Below are positions 8,321 through 17,789 of a stretch of 64,000 bases of DNA, piece after piece. A program made the position numbers and the translations under genes. The stretch is from JBCCFC01 sp965213595 (GTDB taxonomy: Bacteria; Chloroflexota; Anaerolineae; Caldilineales; Caldilineaceae). Under the pieces are notes generated by a model. It did no database searches. It was not told the DNA's origin and worked only from the letters and a program-made list of their open reading frames with translations. The stretch spans positions 124,001 to 188,000 of the forward strand of contig CBDBZO010000002.1 of assembly GCA_965213595.1 (NCBI GenBank). Reading direction: 5' to 3'. Position 1 is the stretch's first letter. Each line of letters begins with the position of its first letter.

Positions 8321-8358
8321 GGTGCGGGAAGATGAAACTGCCATACAGCACCTTTTTT
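8319..8358 (+). terminator. intrinsic terminator after the TetR gene
   Basis: AAGGTGC (8319-8325) pairs with GCACCTT (8348-8354), followed by a run of six T. The stem overlaps the TetR stop codon and the loop is long (22 bases), so efficiency may be moderate. Confidence 0.5.
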
Positions 8359-8361
8359 CAG

Positions 8362-8390
8362 TTGACGCGCGCGCCTGGCGAGACTATACT
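8362..8390 (+). promoter_or_regulatory. strong sigma-70-type promoter of the GH3-like gene
   Basis: TTGACG, 17 bases, TATACT: a near-consensus promoter directly after the TetR terminator and about 94 bases before the GH3-like start at 8484. Confidence 0.7.
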
Positions 8391-8483
8391 AGGGTAACTT
8401 CTATCGAAAATGCTCCTGGTGCGGCCCGCAGTCGCTTGCCATGCACGCCATCCATCCTGCTTTGTTTACAACCTTTATCCCGT

Positions 8484-11400
8484 ATGTTTCTGCCTGCCCA
8501 CAGTTCTCGTAAGCCCTATCGACACACACGCTTGACTTCGGCTCGCCAAGCGTCGGGCCGGGTGCTGCTTGCCATTGTTTTGCTCTGCTCCATCGTTCTC
8601 CCCGCCGCGCTGCCCGCCACCCTCTACGCCACGCCACTTCAGATTTCATCGACCCAAGCTCCATCGATCCAGACAGCCCTTGGCCAAACGCCCGTTCAGC
8701 ATTTGGATGCCCACGCGCTGAATCAGAACGGCGAACCCTTTACCGTACGCGAGGCCCTCTCGACAACCGAGACGCTGGACGATCTCGATGCAGCCCTGGA
8801 TGCGGCCGTAGAGGCGGCCTCGGATGCGGCGCAGCAGGGAAGCGGCGATTCGACCGCTGAAGTCGCGCCCTCGGCGGCGGACGAGCAGGTGGAGCGGCTG
8901 CTGGCCGCCATGTCTCCGGCGGATCGCGTGGGGCAGCTCTTCGTCGTTACCTTTAAGGGCGACGAAGTGGACTTGCAGAGCGACATTGCCGACCTCATCG
9001 TGAGGCTGCGGGTGGGTGGCGTGGTGTTGGACCCGCGCCACGAAAATTTCTCAAACGACCGCGCTGTGCAAACGTCTGCGCAGGTGGCGGCGCTGACCAA
9101 CCAGCTGCAGGCGTTGGCCTACGACAGGCTGCTCTCGCCGGAGCAGGCCCTGGCCCCGCCGCTGCCAAACGCTGCCGAGCCAAATGCTGCCGAGCCGGAT
9201 GCTGCTCCACCCGATGCTGCGGCGAACGATCTGCTGGATGAATCCTCGTTCTTTGCGACGCTGCCTCCCATCGTTGTGGCCACGGACACGGTCACGGCGA
9301 CGCGGGTCGTTACCGCTGAAGCGACACCGGCTTCCTCCAGCGAGCCGACGACTGGCGAGCCGACCACCGAGCCGACCACCGGGACAGTCACCGGGACAAG
9401 CGCCAGCGAGGCACAGCCCGCCTCTCCCCTGCCGCCCCCTGCGCCCACTCTGGTCATAACGAGCACGGAAACGTTTACGGAGACCGTACCGGTACTTATT
9501 ACAGCAAGCGGGCCCGTTTCGCCCCCGCTGGGCATTCCGCTGCTGATCGGCATTCGCCAAGCCGGCGACGACTGGCCCGCCACCGCTCTGCGCAGCGGCC
9601 CCGGCGTTGGGCTGGAGGACGCCTTTGTGCCGCTGCCCTCGCAGATGGCGATTGGCGCAACATGGAATCCAAACTATGCAACCCAGGTGGGCGCGATTGC
9701 GGGTGAGCAGCTGCGGGCGGTGGGCGTCAACCTGCTGCTGGGGCCCAATTTGGACATGATCGAACAGCCGGTGGCCAACGCCAACGGCATCGGTGTGCAA
9801 TCCTTTGGCGGCAACCCCTACTGGGTGTCACAGATGAGCCGGGCGTATATTGCGGGCGTGCACGGCGGCAGCGGCGGACGCGTGGCGACGATTGCGCGCA
9901 GCTTCCCCGGCCAGGGCGGCAGCGACCGCCCGCCGGGCCAGGAGGTTGCCACCATTCAGAAAAGCATGGAAGCGCTGCGCGCCACCTCCTTGCAGCCCTT
10001 CTTCGCCGTCACGCAGCTGCCGGCAAGCAGCGTTGCCCCCAGCCCAGCTGCAAACGGCGTGCCGGAAGCAAGCAGCGTGCCGGACGGCGTGACGGATGGC
10101 GTGATGACGGCTAACTCGCGCTACGTGGGCGTGCAGACTTCGGCTGCCTCACGCGAGCCGTTTAGCGTTTCGCCCGGCTTGTCCACGCTGCTGCAGAGTT
10201 CGGAGATTGCGCCGTGGCGCGAGCAGGGCCTTGTCATGAGCGATGCGTTGGGCCTGCCCGCTATTCGCCGCTTCTACGACCCCACGCTGCAGACGTTTCC
10301 GCAGCGCCAGGTAGCGGCGGCGGCCTTTACGGCGGGCCACGATCTGCTCTACCTGGCGCAGTTTAGCGCCGATGGCGAATGGGCCAGCCAGCACGATAAC
10401 ATTGAGGACGTGATCAATCTGTTTCGCGCCCGCTACGCCGACCCCAACACCAACTTTAGCGCGCAGGTGGATGAGCGCGTGCGGCGCATTCTGCGGCTCA
10501 AGCTCGAGCTCTACGGCCTGCTGGCGGATGACGAGCCACCTGCGGAACCAACGCCCGCTGGGGAGCCGATTACCGGCACGACATCGCTTAGCACGGCGGA
10601 TTCGCTGACGCTCACCGAAATTGTTACGCCGCTTGGGGCTGGGCCCGAATTGGATGTTGACGACTCAAGCAGTACGCCAAGTAATCGCACGCCAAACGAG
10701 GTGGTCGGCGTTCCCCTCGGCACGGTGTTGACGCCGGCAAGCGCACGCGAGACGCTGCTGGCCAATGCGGGCACGCACCTGACCGTCATCAACCAAGTCG
10801 CCAGCGAATCGATTACGGCGCTGCGTTCGCTGCCGCCCCGCCCGGACGGCGAGCCCGTGGGTGGAGAATTGGCCCTGCTCAACGCGCCCACGGCGGAAGA
10901 TACCGTGCTTGTCATCGGCGATGCGCGCCACTACATGGAGCGCTTGGACGGCAAGGGGGATTCCCTCGGCGGGGCTGGCGGAGCCACAAGTGCCCCCGAA
11001 AACGAGTCCGCCGGGGCAACCGACCTGCTGGAGACGGGATCGGGCAGCCTGTTTGCCCTGGGCCCCAACGGCATTGTGCGCATCATTGAGCGGCTCTTTG
11101 GCCAGCCCGATTCTCAAGGAGACGAGACGGCTACGGGGCAGGTCAACATCAATAATTTTAGCGACTGGACCTTTCTGGAGCTGGCGAGTGTTCTCGATCA
11201 GTACGCGGCGGGCACAGTCGAGCTGGGCACAGTCGAGCTGGGCATGGCCGAGCTGGGCGTGGCCGAGCTGAACACGCCGGGAGCGGATGGGTCCGCTGCG
11301 GCTTCTGCCGAAAGTACAGCCGGCGCAAGCACGGCTGCCGAGGCAGCAACCGTCGCTGAACCGGGGCCGGCGAGCGGCGCGGAGCCAGACGAGACGGCGG

Positions 11401-12852
11401 CAGGACGAGGCGGCGGAAACGGCCGCCGAAGAAATCGATGGATCGACGGATGCGGTGCAAACGCCCACGGCCGGCGCCGCCGATATGTTGAGCGAGCCCG
11501 CCGTCGACGACTTGGCTGCATCCGCTTTGGAAAGCGGCGGTGACCCCAAGACGCGTAGCGAAGAGTTAGCCGAGCAGCTGCAAAGGGCGGATTGGATCAT
11601 CTTTGCCATGCTGGACGTGGAGCCAGCCCAGCATCCCAGCAGCAACGTGGTCAAGCGTTTCCTCAACGAGCTGGGCGACGAATACCAGAACAAGACAATC
11701 GTCGTGCTTGCGCTCAACGCCCCCTACTTTTTGGACGCCACCGAAGTCGGGCTGACGGACGCCTACTACGGCGTCTACAGCAAGACGGAGCCCTTCTTGG
11801 AGAACGCGATTCAAACGCTCTTCAACTCCAGCGCTTCGCCAACGGGCGCACCGCCCGTTAGCGTGCCGGGCACGCCGTTTGCAGATTTGGCCGAGCGGCT
11901 GTCGGTTGCCCCGAATCAAACGCTGCCCTTGGCAGCCGTCCTACGCAACGAACCCACTGCCCTGATCGAAATTGGTGGCGCCGATTCGCCCGTGAATAAC
12001 GCACAGGCAACTCTTTTTGAAGCTGACGAGGCGTTGAGCCTAGTTGTTGGCCCCATCCAAGACCTAAACGGCCACCCCGTGCCAGATCAGACGCCGGTGA
12101 ATTTTCAACTGCGCTATGAAAATGAGGCGCCTCTTCCCATTGAGCCGGTGGGCACGGTGGACGGTTACGCCACGCGCAATGTTGTGCTCAAACGCGACGG
12201 GGCTTTGCGCATCCAAGCCCAGAGCGGCGGGGCGACTAGCGCGCAGTACCTGCTCAACCTCCAAAATGCCAGCGCCCCCGCGGTGGTCGAAGGCGCTGGC
12301 GATGGAGACAATTCATCGGCAACCGTAACGGGGGAAGCATCGTCCACGGCTGGCCTTGCCGCGACGCAGCCGCTCAGCACCGCGACTGGTAGCGGGGAAA
12401 CCGCTGTGTCGCCGGCGCTTACGGGCACAGACGCGATCAGCAACGTCGCCGCGGAGGGGCTGACCGGGACCGCGCCGCTGGCGGCTGTCGAAGAGATTAG
12501 CGGCGCGACGAACAGTGCGTCCGACGGTGCGTCCAGTGCACCCGATACACCCAACAGCACAATGGCTAGACGCACCACATCCGCCTCGTTTGCGATTGCG
12601 CTGCTGACGATTATGGTCACCGTCTTTGTAGTGTTAATCTTACAGGTGAGAATTGTGGCGCGCCCCACGCTGGTTAGCCAGGTGCTGTGGGCAATTGCCG
12701 CCGGGCTGGCAGCCTACATCATCTACGGCATCGGCCTGCTGCCGGGCGCTATCTGGATGCAGCAAAATTTACAGCCGGTGGCAATTGCCCCGGTTGTCTT
12801 CGTCGCCATGCTGCTGCCGCTGCTGTGGCGACAGCTGCGCGGCGAGCATTAA
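8484..12852 (+). pseudogene. very large GH3-like exported, membrane-anchored protein, single frameshift near 11.4 kb
   Basis: Joining two frames gives about 1455 residues. An N-terminal signal segment (VLLAIVLLCSIVLPAALPA) is followed by a GH3/NagZ-like barrel: MSPADRVGQLFVVTF, then VPLPSQMAIGATWNP, GVNLLLGPNLDM, FPGQG, GLVMSDALGLPAIRRFY and AGHDLLYLAQF. A long Thr/Pro/Ser linker interrupts the barrel. A second domain (about 11570-12300) and a C-terminal segment with three membrane helices follow. The usual GH3 KHFPGHG is RSFPGQG and DQEGG is altered, so hydrolase activity is doubtful. The frame changes at about 11395-11410, in a GACGAGACGGCGGC repeat; removing one base rejoins them. A tandem VELGT/MAELG repeat lies at 11217-11272. 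Confidence 0.75.
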
Positions 12853-12869
12853 CCCAACAGGAGTTTATC

Positions 12870-13643
12870 ATGTCTTCACCGCAAATGCCCGCTTTGGGCG
12901 TGCAAATGTACAGCCTGCGCCACCTCGAGCAGCCGCTGGATGAAGTTTTGGCACGCGTGGCCGAAATGGGCTATGCCGGCGTGGAAACGGTTGGCGATCA
13001 GGGCCAATCGGCGGACGACCTGCGCGCGCTGCTGGAAACGCACGGGCTGCGCGTTTCCTCCGCCCACGTGATGATGCAGGCGCTGCTGACCAAGTTTGAG
13101 GAAACCGTTGCCTTTCACCGCGCCATCGGCAACCAAACGCTCGTGATTCCCATCCTGATGGAGCGCGAGCGGGGCCACGACGCCGCCAGCTGGCGCGAGG
13201 CCGGTCGCGGTCTCAATACATTGGGCAAACGCGTGGCGGACGAGGGCATGTCGCTGCACTATCACAATCATCAGATGGAGATGGAGCGGGTGGACGGCCA
13301 GCTCGTGATCGACCTGCTGCTGGAGGGGCACGAGCACGTAGGCTTTGAGCCGGACCTGGCGTGGATTGCCGCGGGCGGGGCTGATCCGCTGGCGCTGCTG
13401 CGGCAGTATAGCGGTCGCTGCCCGCGCGTGCACGCCAAAGACTTGGCGCCGTCCGGCCAGAATGTCGATCAAAAAGGCGTCGCCGATGTGGGCCACGGCA
13501 CGCTGGATTGGGAGGCGCTGCTGCCCGCCGCCATCGAGGCGGGGGCCGAGTGGCTGATTGTTGAACACGATATGCCCAGCGAACCGTTCACCAGCGTGCA
13601 GAACAGCATCGAATTTTTACGCACACAGCTGAGTGCTCTGTAG
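12870..13643 (+). CDS. sugar phosphate isomerase/epimerase-like TIM-barrel protein
   Basis: 257 residues from the ATG at 12870, which has CAGGAG seven bases upstream. Typical AP-endonuclease-2/IolE-like pattern: GVQMYSLRHL at the N-terminus, VARMAEMGYAGVE-type helix, LHYHNHQMEME (metal His), VGFEPDLAWIAAGG (Glu/Asp), RVHAKDLAP and GADWEALL..EWLIVEHD near the end. Members isomerise or dehydrate keto-sugars and inositols in a metal-dependent way. It follows the GH3-like gene by 17 bases and may belong to the same transcript. The substrate is unknown. Confidence 0.9.
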   Translation: MSSPQMPALGVQMYSLRHLEQPLDEVLARVAEMGYAGVETVGDQGQSADDLRALLETHGLRVSSAHVMMQALLTKFEETVAFHRAIGNQTLVIPILMERERGHDAASWREAGRGLNTLGKRVADEGMSLHYHNHQMEMERVDGQLVIDLLLEGHEHVGFEPDLAWIAAGGADPLALLRQYSGRCPRVHAKDLAPSGQNVDQKGVADVGHGTLDWEALLPAAIEAGAEWLIVEHDMPSEPFTSVQNSIEFLRTQLSAL

Positions 13644-13661
13644 AAAGCGCAGGAGGAAACC

Positions 13662-14075
13662 ATGGCAGCATCCGCCATGTTTGAGGGGCTGGTCTTCGAC
13701 GAGACGGGCGAGCCCGCCGGGCTGGGCCACGTGGGCGCAAACGCCTGCTACATCGTGGACGACGACGGTTTCAAGCGCCACATCGACGCCGAGACGGTGG
13801 ATCGACAGGTGCTGCGCTTTATGCGCGAACAGGTCGAAGGCCAGCGCGACGTGGCCGTTAGCACCATGATGGAGATGATGGGCAAAGACGATCTCTTTAC
13901 CAAAGCCGCGCTGGAGACAAACATCAACAACATGGAGGAGAACGTTGGCCAGCCGCTGCCGGAGCAGGCGCGCCAGTGGATGGGCATGCTCGGCTTTCGC
14001 ATCGTCATCGACGAGCGAGGCCAGGTGGTGGATATTGAAATGCCAGCAGGCGAGGTGGACGATGGGGAGTATTAG
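13662..14075 (+). CDS. conserved hypothetical protein
   Basis: 137 residues, acidic, without signal or membrane segments. The ATG at 13662 has a strong AGGAGG. The centre carries many Met (STMMEMMGKDDLF) and the end is Asp/Glu-rich. I do not recognise a family. It lies 18 bases after the isomerase gene, so it is probably cotranscribed with it. Confidence 0.75.
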   Translation: MAASAMFEGLVFDETGEPAGLGHVGANACYIVDDDGFKRHIDAETVDRQVLRFMREQVEGQRDVAVSTMMEMMGKDDLFTKAALETNINNMEENVGQPLPEQARQWMGMLGFRIVIDERGQVVDIEMPAGEVDDGEY

Positions 14076-14187
14076 GCTCGTTATTTACCATTCACCATCA
14101 CGATTTGTCCGCGTTGGGAAGGGAGCCGAGAAAGGGCCACATTCCTGTTGACATTTTTCCCATCAAATTGGATCAAACTTTCCAAGC

Positions 14188-14216
14188 TTGACATCCGCTT
14201 GGGGAGTCGCTATATT
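14188..14216 (+). promoter_or_regulatory. consensus promoter upstream of the LacI gene
   Basis: TTGACA, 17 bases, TATATT. The predicted start leaves a leader of about 195 bases before the LacI ATG at 14419. That leader (14225-14418) holds no recognised gene or riboswitch; its length is unusual for a regulator gene. Confidence 0.7.
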
Positions 14217-14418
14217 GAAAGTTCTTTCACCCTTCCTTCTTTCGGTTCTTTGGAAATTTAGGGGATTGATCGCTCTGGCTTCGGCGGGCTCAGCCACCGC
14301 TAGTCTAGCTCGTATTGTGCAGCCCCTGGACATCCAAAAGAGACCTTTTTTACAACCTTCCTACAACTCACAGAGCTGCGGCGATCAACTGCCGTAGCCA
14401 CAGAATTTGGTTTAGGCC

Positions 14419-15450
14419 ATGCCGTTGCGAACGCTGGACGAGATTGCCAAGCGGGCCGGCGTCTCCCGCGCGACGGTTTCGCGCGTAATCAACGATCACC
14501 CTTACGTTAGCCACGCCATGCGCGCGCGCGTGCAGGTGGTGATCGATGAGCACGGCTACGCGCCCAACGCGGCCGCCCGCGCCATGGTGACAAAGCGAAC
14601 CAAGATTCTGGGCCTGCTGATCCCCAGCATCTCCGTCGGCGACTACGGCGGCGTGATGAACTTCTTCTCCGTCATTATCCAAAGCGCATCCGACGCCTGC
14701 CAGCGCCACGGTCACTACCTGCTGCTGGCGACCTTGACGGACGAACAGCGCAACAATTTTGTGCGGGATGTGCTGCGCGCTGGCTACATCGACGGCTTGA
14801 TCGCGAGCACGCTCAACGACGAGCCGCTTGTGCCCGACCTGTTGGCCTCCGACGTACCGTTGGTGTTGATAGGGCGCAATCCCCACTTTCCAAGCGCCAG
14901 TTTTGTGGATGTGGACAATTTCCAAAGCGCCGCCAGCGCCGTCACCCACTTGATCGAGCGCGGCAAGCGGCGCATCGTCCACATTGCGCTGCCGCCGGGC
15001 GGAGCCGCCTCCCAAGCGCGGCTGGATGGCTACAAACACGCGCTCGCTCAGCGGGGCCTGCCGCTGAACGAGCGCTACGTGGTTGCCACACATGGCTACA
15101 CGGATCACTACCTGCAGCAGGTTGACCAGCTGTTTGATCAAACCGAGCCGCCAGATGGCGTATTTGCCGCTTCGGATTCCTACGCAATTAGCGTGATGCA
15201 GCTTCTGCAGCGGCGCGGTCTGCGCATCCCGCAGGACGTGGCCGTGGTGGGCTTCGACGACCAAATCACCGCCGCCACCACCAGCCCGCCGTTGACGACG
15301 GTGCGGCAGCCGGTGGCCGAGCTGGGCGAACAGGCCGTGCAGACGCTTCTGCGCCTGCTGGATGACACGTCTGATGGGTGCCATGGCGAAGTGCAGAAAG
15401 CGCAGCAAACCGTACTGCCCACCAAACTCGTCATTCGCGCATCCACCTAA
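14419..15450 (+). CDS. LacI family transcriptional regulator
   Basis: 343 residues. The N-terminal LacI headpiece is complete: TLDEIAKRAGVSRATVSRVIN (helix-turn-helix) and the hinge helix NAAARAMVTKRT. The periplasmic-binding-like sensor domain follows, with GLLIPSISVGDYG, DVPLVLIGRNP, DGVFAASDSYAISVM and VAVVGFDDQITAATTSPPLTTV. It probably controls the ChbG-type deacetylase downstream and perhaps the convergent DapA-family gene. The effector is likely a sugar. Confidence 0.96.
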   Translation: MPLRTLDEIAKRAGVSRATVSRVINDHPYVSHAMRARVQVVIDEHGYAPNAAARAMVTKRTKILGLLIPSISVGDYGGVMNFFSVIIQSASDACQRHGHYLLLATLTDEQRNNFVRDVLRAGYIDGLIASTLNDEPLVPDLLASDVPLVLIGRNPHFPSASFVDVDNFQSAASAVTHLIERGKRRIVHIALPPGGAASQARLDGYKHALAQRGLPLNERYVVATHGYTDHYLQQVDQLFDQTEPPDGVFAASDSYAISVMQLLQRRGLRIPQDVAVVGFDDQITAATTSPPLTTVRQPVAELGEQAVQTLLRLLDDTSDGCHGEVQKAQQTVLPTKLVIRAST

Positions 15451-15556
15451 TGCTGGCTCTCTTTTCCTCGGTAATGAAATCAATCGGCAATCCGCCCGAC
15501 AATTTCTGGTCGCGCGTGCACCCGCTGGATGAACCATTGTACGTGGAGCAATTCCC

Positions 15557-16429
15557 GTGAATCCCGCGTTGCAAAAGCTGGGCTATGCGCCCACCGACCG
15601 CGTTGTTGTCATTCACGCCGACGACATCGGCATGTGCCAAGCCACGCTGCCGGCCTACGACAATCTACTTGATGCCGGGCTGCTCTCCTCGGCCTCGGCA
15701 ATGGTCTCGTGCGCCTGGTTCCCGGCGGTCGCCGCCTACTGCCGCACCCATCCGAGCGCGGACATGGGGGTGCACTTGACCTTGACGAGCGAGTGGAATG
15801 CGTATCGCTGGGGGCCAATTTCGACGGGGAATGAAACTGCAAGCCTGCTGGACGATGAGGGATATTTTCCGCGTGGCACAAAGCCGATCCGGGAGGAGGC
15901 CAGCGTGGAAGGGGTGCGGGCGGAGAGCGTCGCCCAGATCGGGCGCGCGCTGGCCGCTGGCATCGAGGCGACACATATCGACCACCACATGGGGGTGCTG
16001 GGCGAGCCACATTTGCTGTCGCTGCTGGTGGAGGTCGCGCAGCAGTATAGATTGCCGTGGCGCGAATTAAATCCGCCCGCCCCACGCGCCGACGAGACCG
16101 AGCGGCAAATCCGTCGACGGGCGATACTGCTAAATGCCGCATCGCAGGGCCAGCCGCTCTTTGACGCGCACTTTGGCCTGCCGCTCGACCAGCCGCATGA
16201 CCAGCTTGCGCTTGCCAAGCAAATCTTTACCGAACTGCCAAGCGGCCTCTCGCTCGTTATCGCCCACCCCGCCGTCGACACCCCGGAGCTGCGCGCCCTC
16301 GCGCCGGATTGGGCCAGCCGCACGGCAAATTACGAGGCGCTAATCAGCCGCGAACTGCGCAATTTTATGCGCCAACAAGGCGTGCAGGTGATTGGCTTTC
16401 GGGAGATACGCGAGGCCATGTCGCGTTGA
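15557..16429 (+). CDS. ChbG/HpnK (YdjC-like) family carbohydrate deacetylase
   Basis: 290 residues. The metal-binding motifs of the YdjC fold are present: VVIHADDIGMCQA near residue 20 (Asp pair), MGVHLTLTSEWN (His) and ATHIDHHMG (His pair). Members remove N-acetyl groups from chitooligosaccharides or similar amino-sugar glycans. The start is the GTG at 15557 with GGAG eight bases upstream; it overlaps the stop of a 28-codon open frame. Downstream of LacI, facing a DapA-family lyase: consistent with amino-sugar catabolism, but inferred. Confidence 0.92.
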   Translation: MNPALQKLGYAPTDRVVVIHADDIGMCQATLPAYDNLLDAGLLSSASAMVSCAWFPAVAAYCRTHPSADMGVHLTLTSEWNAYRWGPISTGNETASLLDDEGYFPRGTKPIREEASVEGVRAESVAQIGRALAAGIEATHIDHHMGVLGEPHLLSLLVEVAQQYRLPWRELNPPAPRADETERQIRRRAILLNAASQGQPLFDAHFGLPLDQPHDQLALAKQIFTELPSGLSLVIAHPAVDTPELRALAPDWASRTANYEALISRELRNFMRQQGVQVIGFREIREAMSR

Positions 16430-16494
16430 GCACTGTTTTCGGTTGTTATAAGAAACCCTCAAAGGTCGCGCAGGTCAGCGGAGCCGTCAAAATT

Positions 16495-16522
16495 TGTCAT
16501 TCCCGTAGAAATGGGAATGACA
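16495..16522. repeat. REP-like palindrome (TGTCATTCCC...GGGAATGACA)
   Basis: TGTCATTCCC (16495-16504) is followed eight bases later by its perfect inverse GGGAATGACA. Related GTCATTCCCGC/GCGGGAATGAC words occur at 56206-56217 and 58098-58108 around the insertion sequence, so this is a dispersed palindromic repeat. It may also serve as a 3' terminator for the deacetylase gene. Confidence 0.6.
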
Positions 16523-16680
16523 AGACTATCTCGGCTCTGATTTGCCGATTCTTGACGTTTGCTTAACGCTCATTTTTGGTCGATTGTGACCGCACGGCGG
16601 CGGTTGCCCCTTCGGTTTATCGATGCGAAGGAATAGCCAACAATTGCGCAGCTGAAGTTCTGCGGAACTTGCCGAAGCAA

Positions 16681-16850
16681 GCAGCGCCTACAGCCATTCC
16701 ACATTTAGCTAGCGGATGCAGCGGATTAGCAGATTCGGACGGATTTTAGCCGTGGAACGACCCAATCAAATCCGTTTGAATTCGCTGCATCCACAAAATC
16801 CACTTGAGATTCTTCAAATTTGGAATGGCTGCGGCGCCTACATGATGCTT
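16681..16850. repeat. imperfect inverted-repeat element, likely decayed MITE
   Basis: The AT-richer segment between the convergent deacetylase and DapA-family genes carries nested inverted words. GCGCCTACAGCCATTCCA faces TGGAATGGCTGCGGCGCC, and GGATGCAGCGGATT faces AATTCGCTGCATCC. No coding frame is convincing. The right arm runs into the DapA-family 3' end. Confidence 0.4.
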
Positions 16851-17740
16851 GCGTCTAACTTCGCCATCATCTTCTCCGCCTCTCCATCCCCCATCTGTAC
16901 CAGCGGCGGGCGCACGGTTTTCCACGTCGCGTCACCCGTCTGCCGCGCCATAATTTGCTTGAGTGCGGGCACGGCTGCGTAATCCTTCACCACGCGTCGC
17001 GTTGCGGTTGCCTCTTCATTGAGCGACTCCAACTCTTTGTCGCTTGCGCCACCCCGATACGCATCGTAGAGCGTGCGGATTTTCACCGCGGCCACGTTGG
17101 CCACCGCCGAAATCGTGCCTGCGCCGCCCGCGCGCAGCGTGTTGAGCAGCAGCATCTCCGTTCCCGCAAAGGCGGTGAAGTTGGGGAAGCGCTCGATCAC
17201 GCCGCTTAGATTTTCCCAGTCGCCGGATGAATCCTTGATGCCAACAATTGTCTGCGGGTATGCATCAATCAGCCGCCCAATCAAGTCGTAGCCAAAGCCG
17301 ACGTGCGTTACCTGTGGAATGTGGTACAGATAAATCCGCAGCCGCTCGTCGCCCACGCGCTCGATCACCTCGGCAAAGTGACGGAACAGCCCGTCATCGC
17401 TCACGCCCTTGTAGAAGAAAGGCGGCAGCATCAGCACGCCCGCCACGCCCTGCTCTACGGCGTGACGGGTCAACTGCACGGTTTCAGGAATCGAGCTGAG
17501 CCCCGTGCCCGGCATCAGCTGCGCGGGACCGATGCCCGCGCCGATGAGCTGTTCCAGCATTTCGGCCCGTTCGAGCGGGCTGAGCGAGGTGGCCTCGCTG
17601 GTGGTGCCAAAGGGGCAGAGGCCGTGGCAGCCGTCGTTTAGCAGGCGGCGGCCGTGATCGACCCAGCGGGCGACATCGGGCGAGAGATCGGCGCGGAACG
17701 GAGTGAGGGCGGGCGCAAAGACGCCTTGCAATGTGGGCAT
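16838..17740 (-). CDS. dihydrodipicolinate synthase/N-acetylneuraminate lyase family protein
   Basis: 300 residues, standard class I aldolase barrel. Motifs: PFGTTSEATSLS near residue 43, MPGTGLSS, RIYLYHIPQVTHVGF with the catalytic Tyr, and the Schiff-base Lys in TIVGIKDSSGDW near residue 168. The specificity loop is not that of true DapA, so a sugar-acid or aldolase role such as a 2-keto-3-deoxy-sugar or sialic-acid lyase is more likely. No lysine-pathway neighbour is present. Convergent with the LacI-deacetylase pair. Confidence 0.92.
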   Translation of the reverse strand: MPTLQGVFAPALTPFRADLSPDVARWVDHGRRLLNDGCHGLCPFGTTSEATSLSPLERAEMLEQLIGAGIGPAQLMPGTGLSSIPETVQLTRHAVEQGVAGVLMLPPFFYKGVSDDGLFRHFAEVIERVGDERLRIYLYHIPQVTHVGFGYDLIGRLIDAYPQTIVGIKDSSGDWENLSGVIERFPNFTAFAGTEMLLLNTLRAGGAGTISAVANVAAVKIRTLYDAYRGGASDKELESLNEEATATRRVVKDYAAVPALKQIMARQTGDATWKTVRPPLVQMGDGEAEKMMAKLDASIM

Positions 17741-17789
17741 GGTGAATCCTCGATGAAACTTGTGTGCAAGAGTTTACCTGTAGAGAACC

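Noticed and set aside
14368..15537. Long minus-strand frame opposite the LacI gene
   Set aside because: Antisense shadow of a clear LacI gene; no recognisable motifs and no start context.
15474..15560. 28-codon frame overlapping the deacetylase start (GTGA)
   Set aside because: No ribosome-binding site and no recognisable protein. The overlap suggests coupling, but evidence is too thin.
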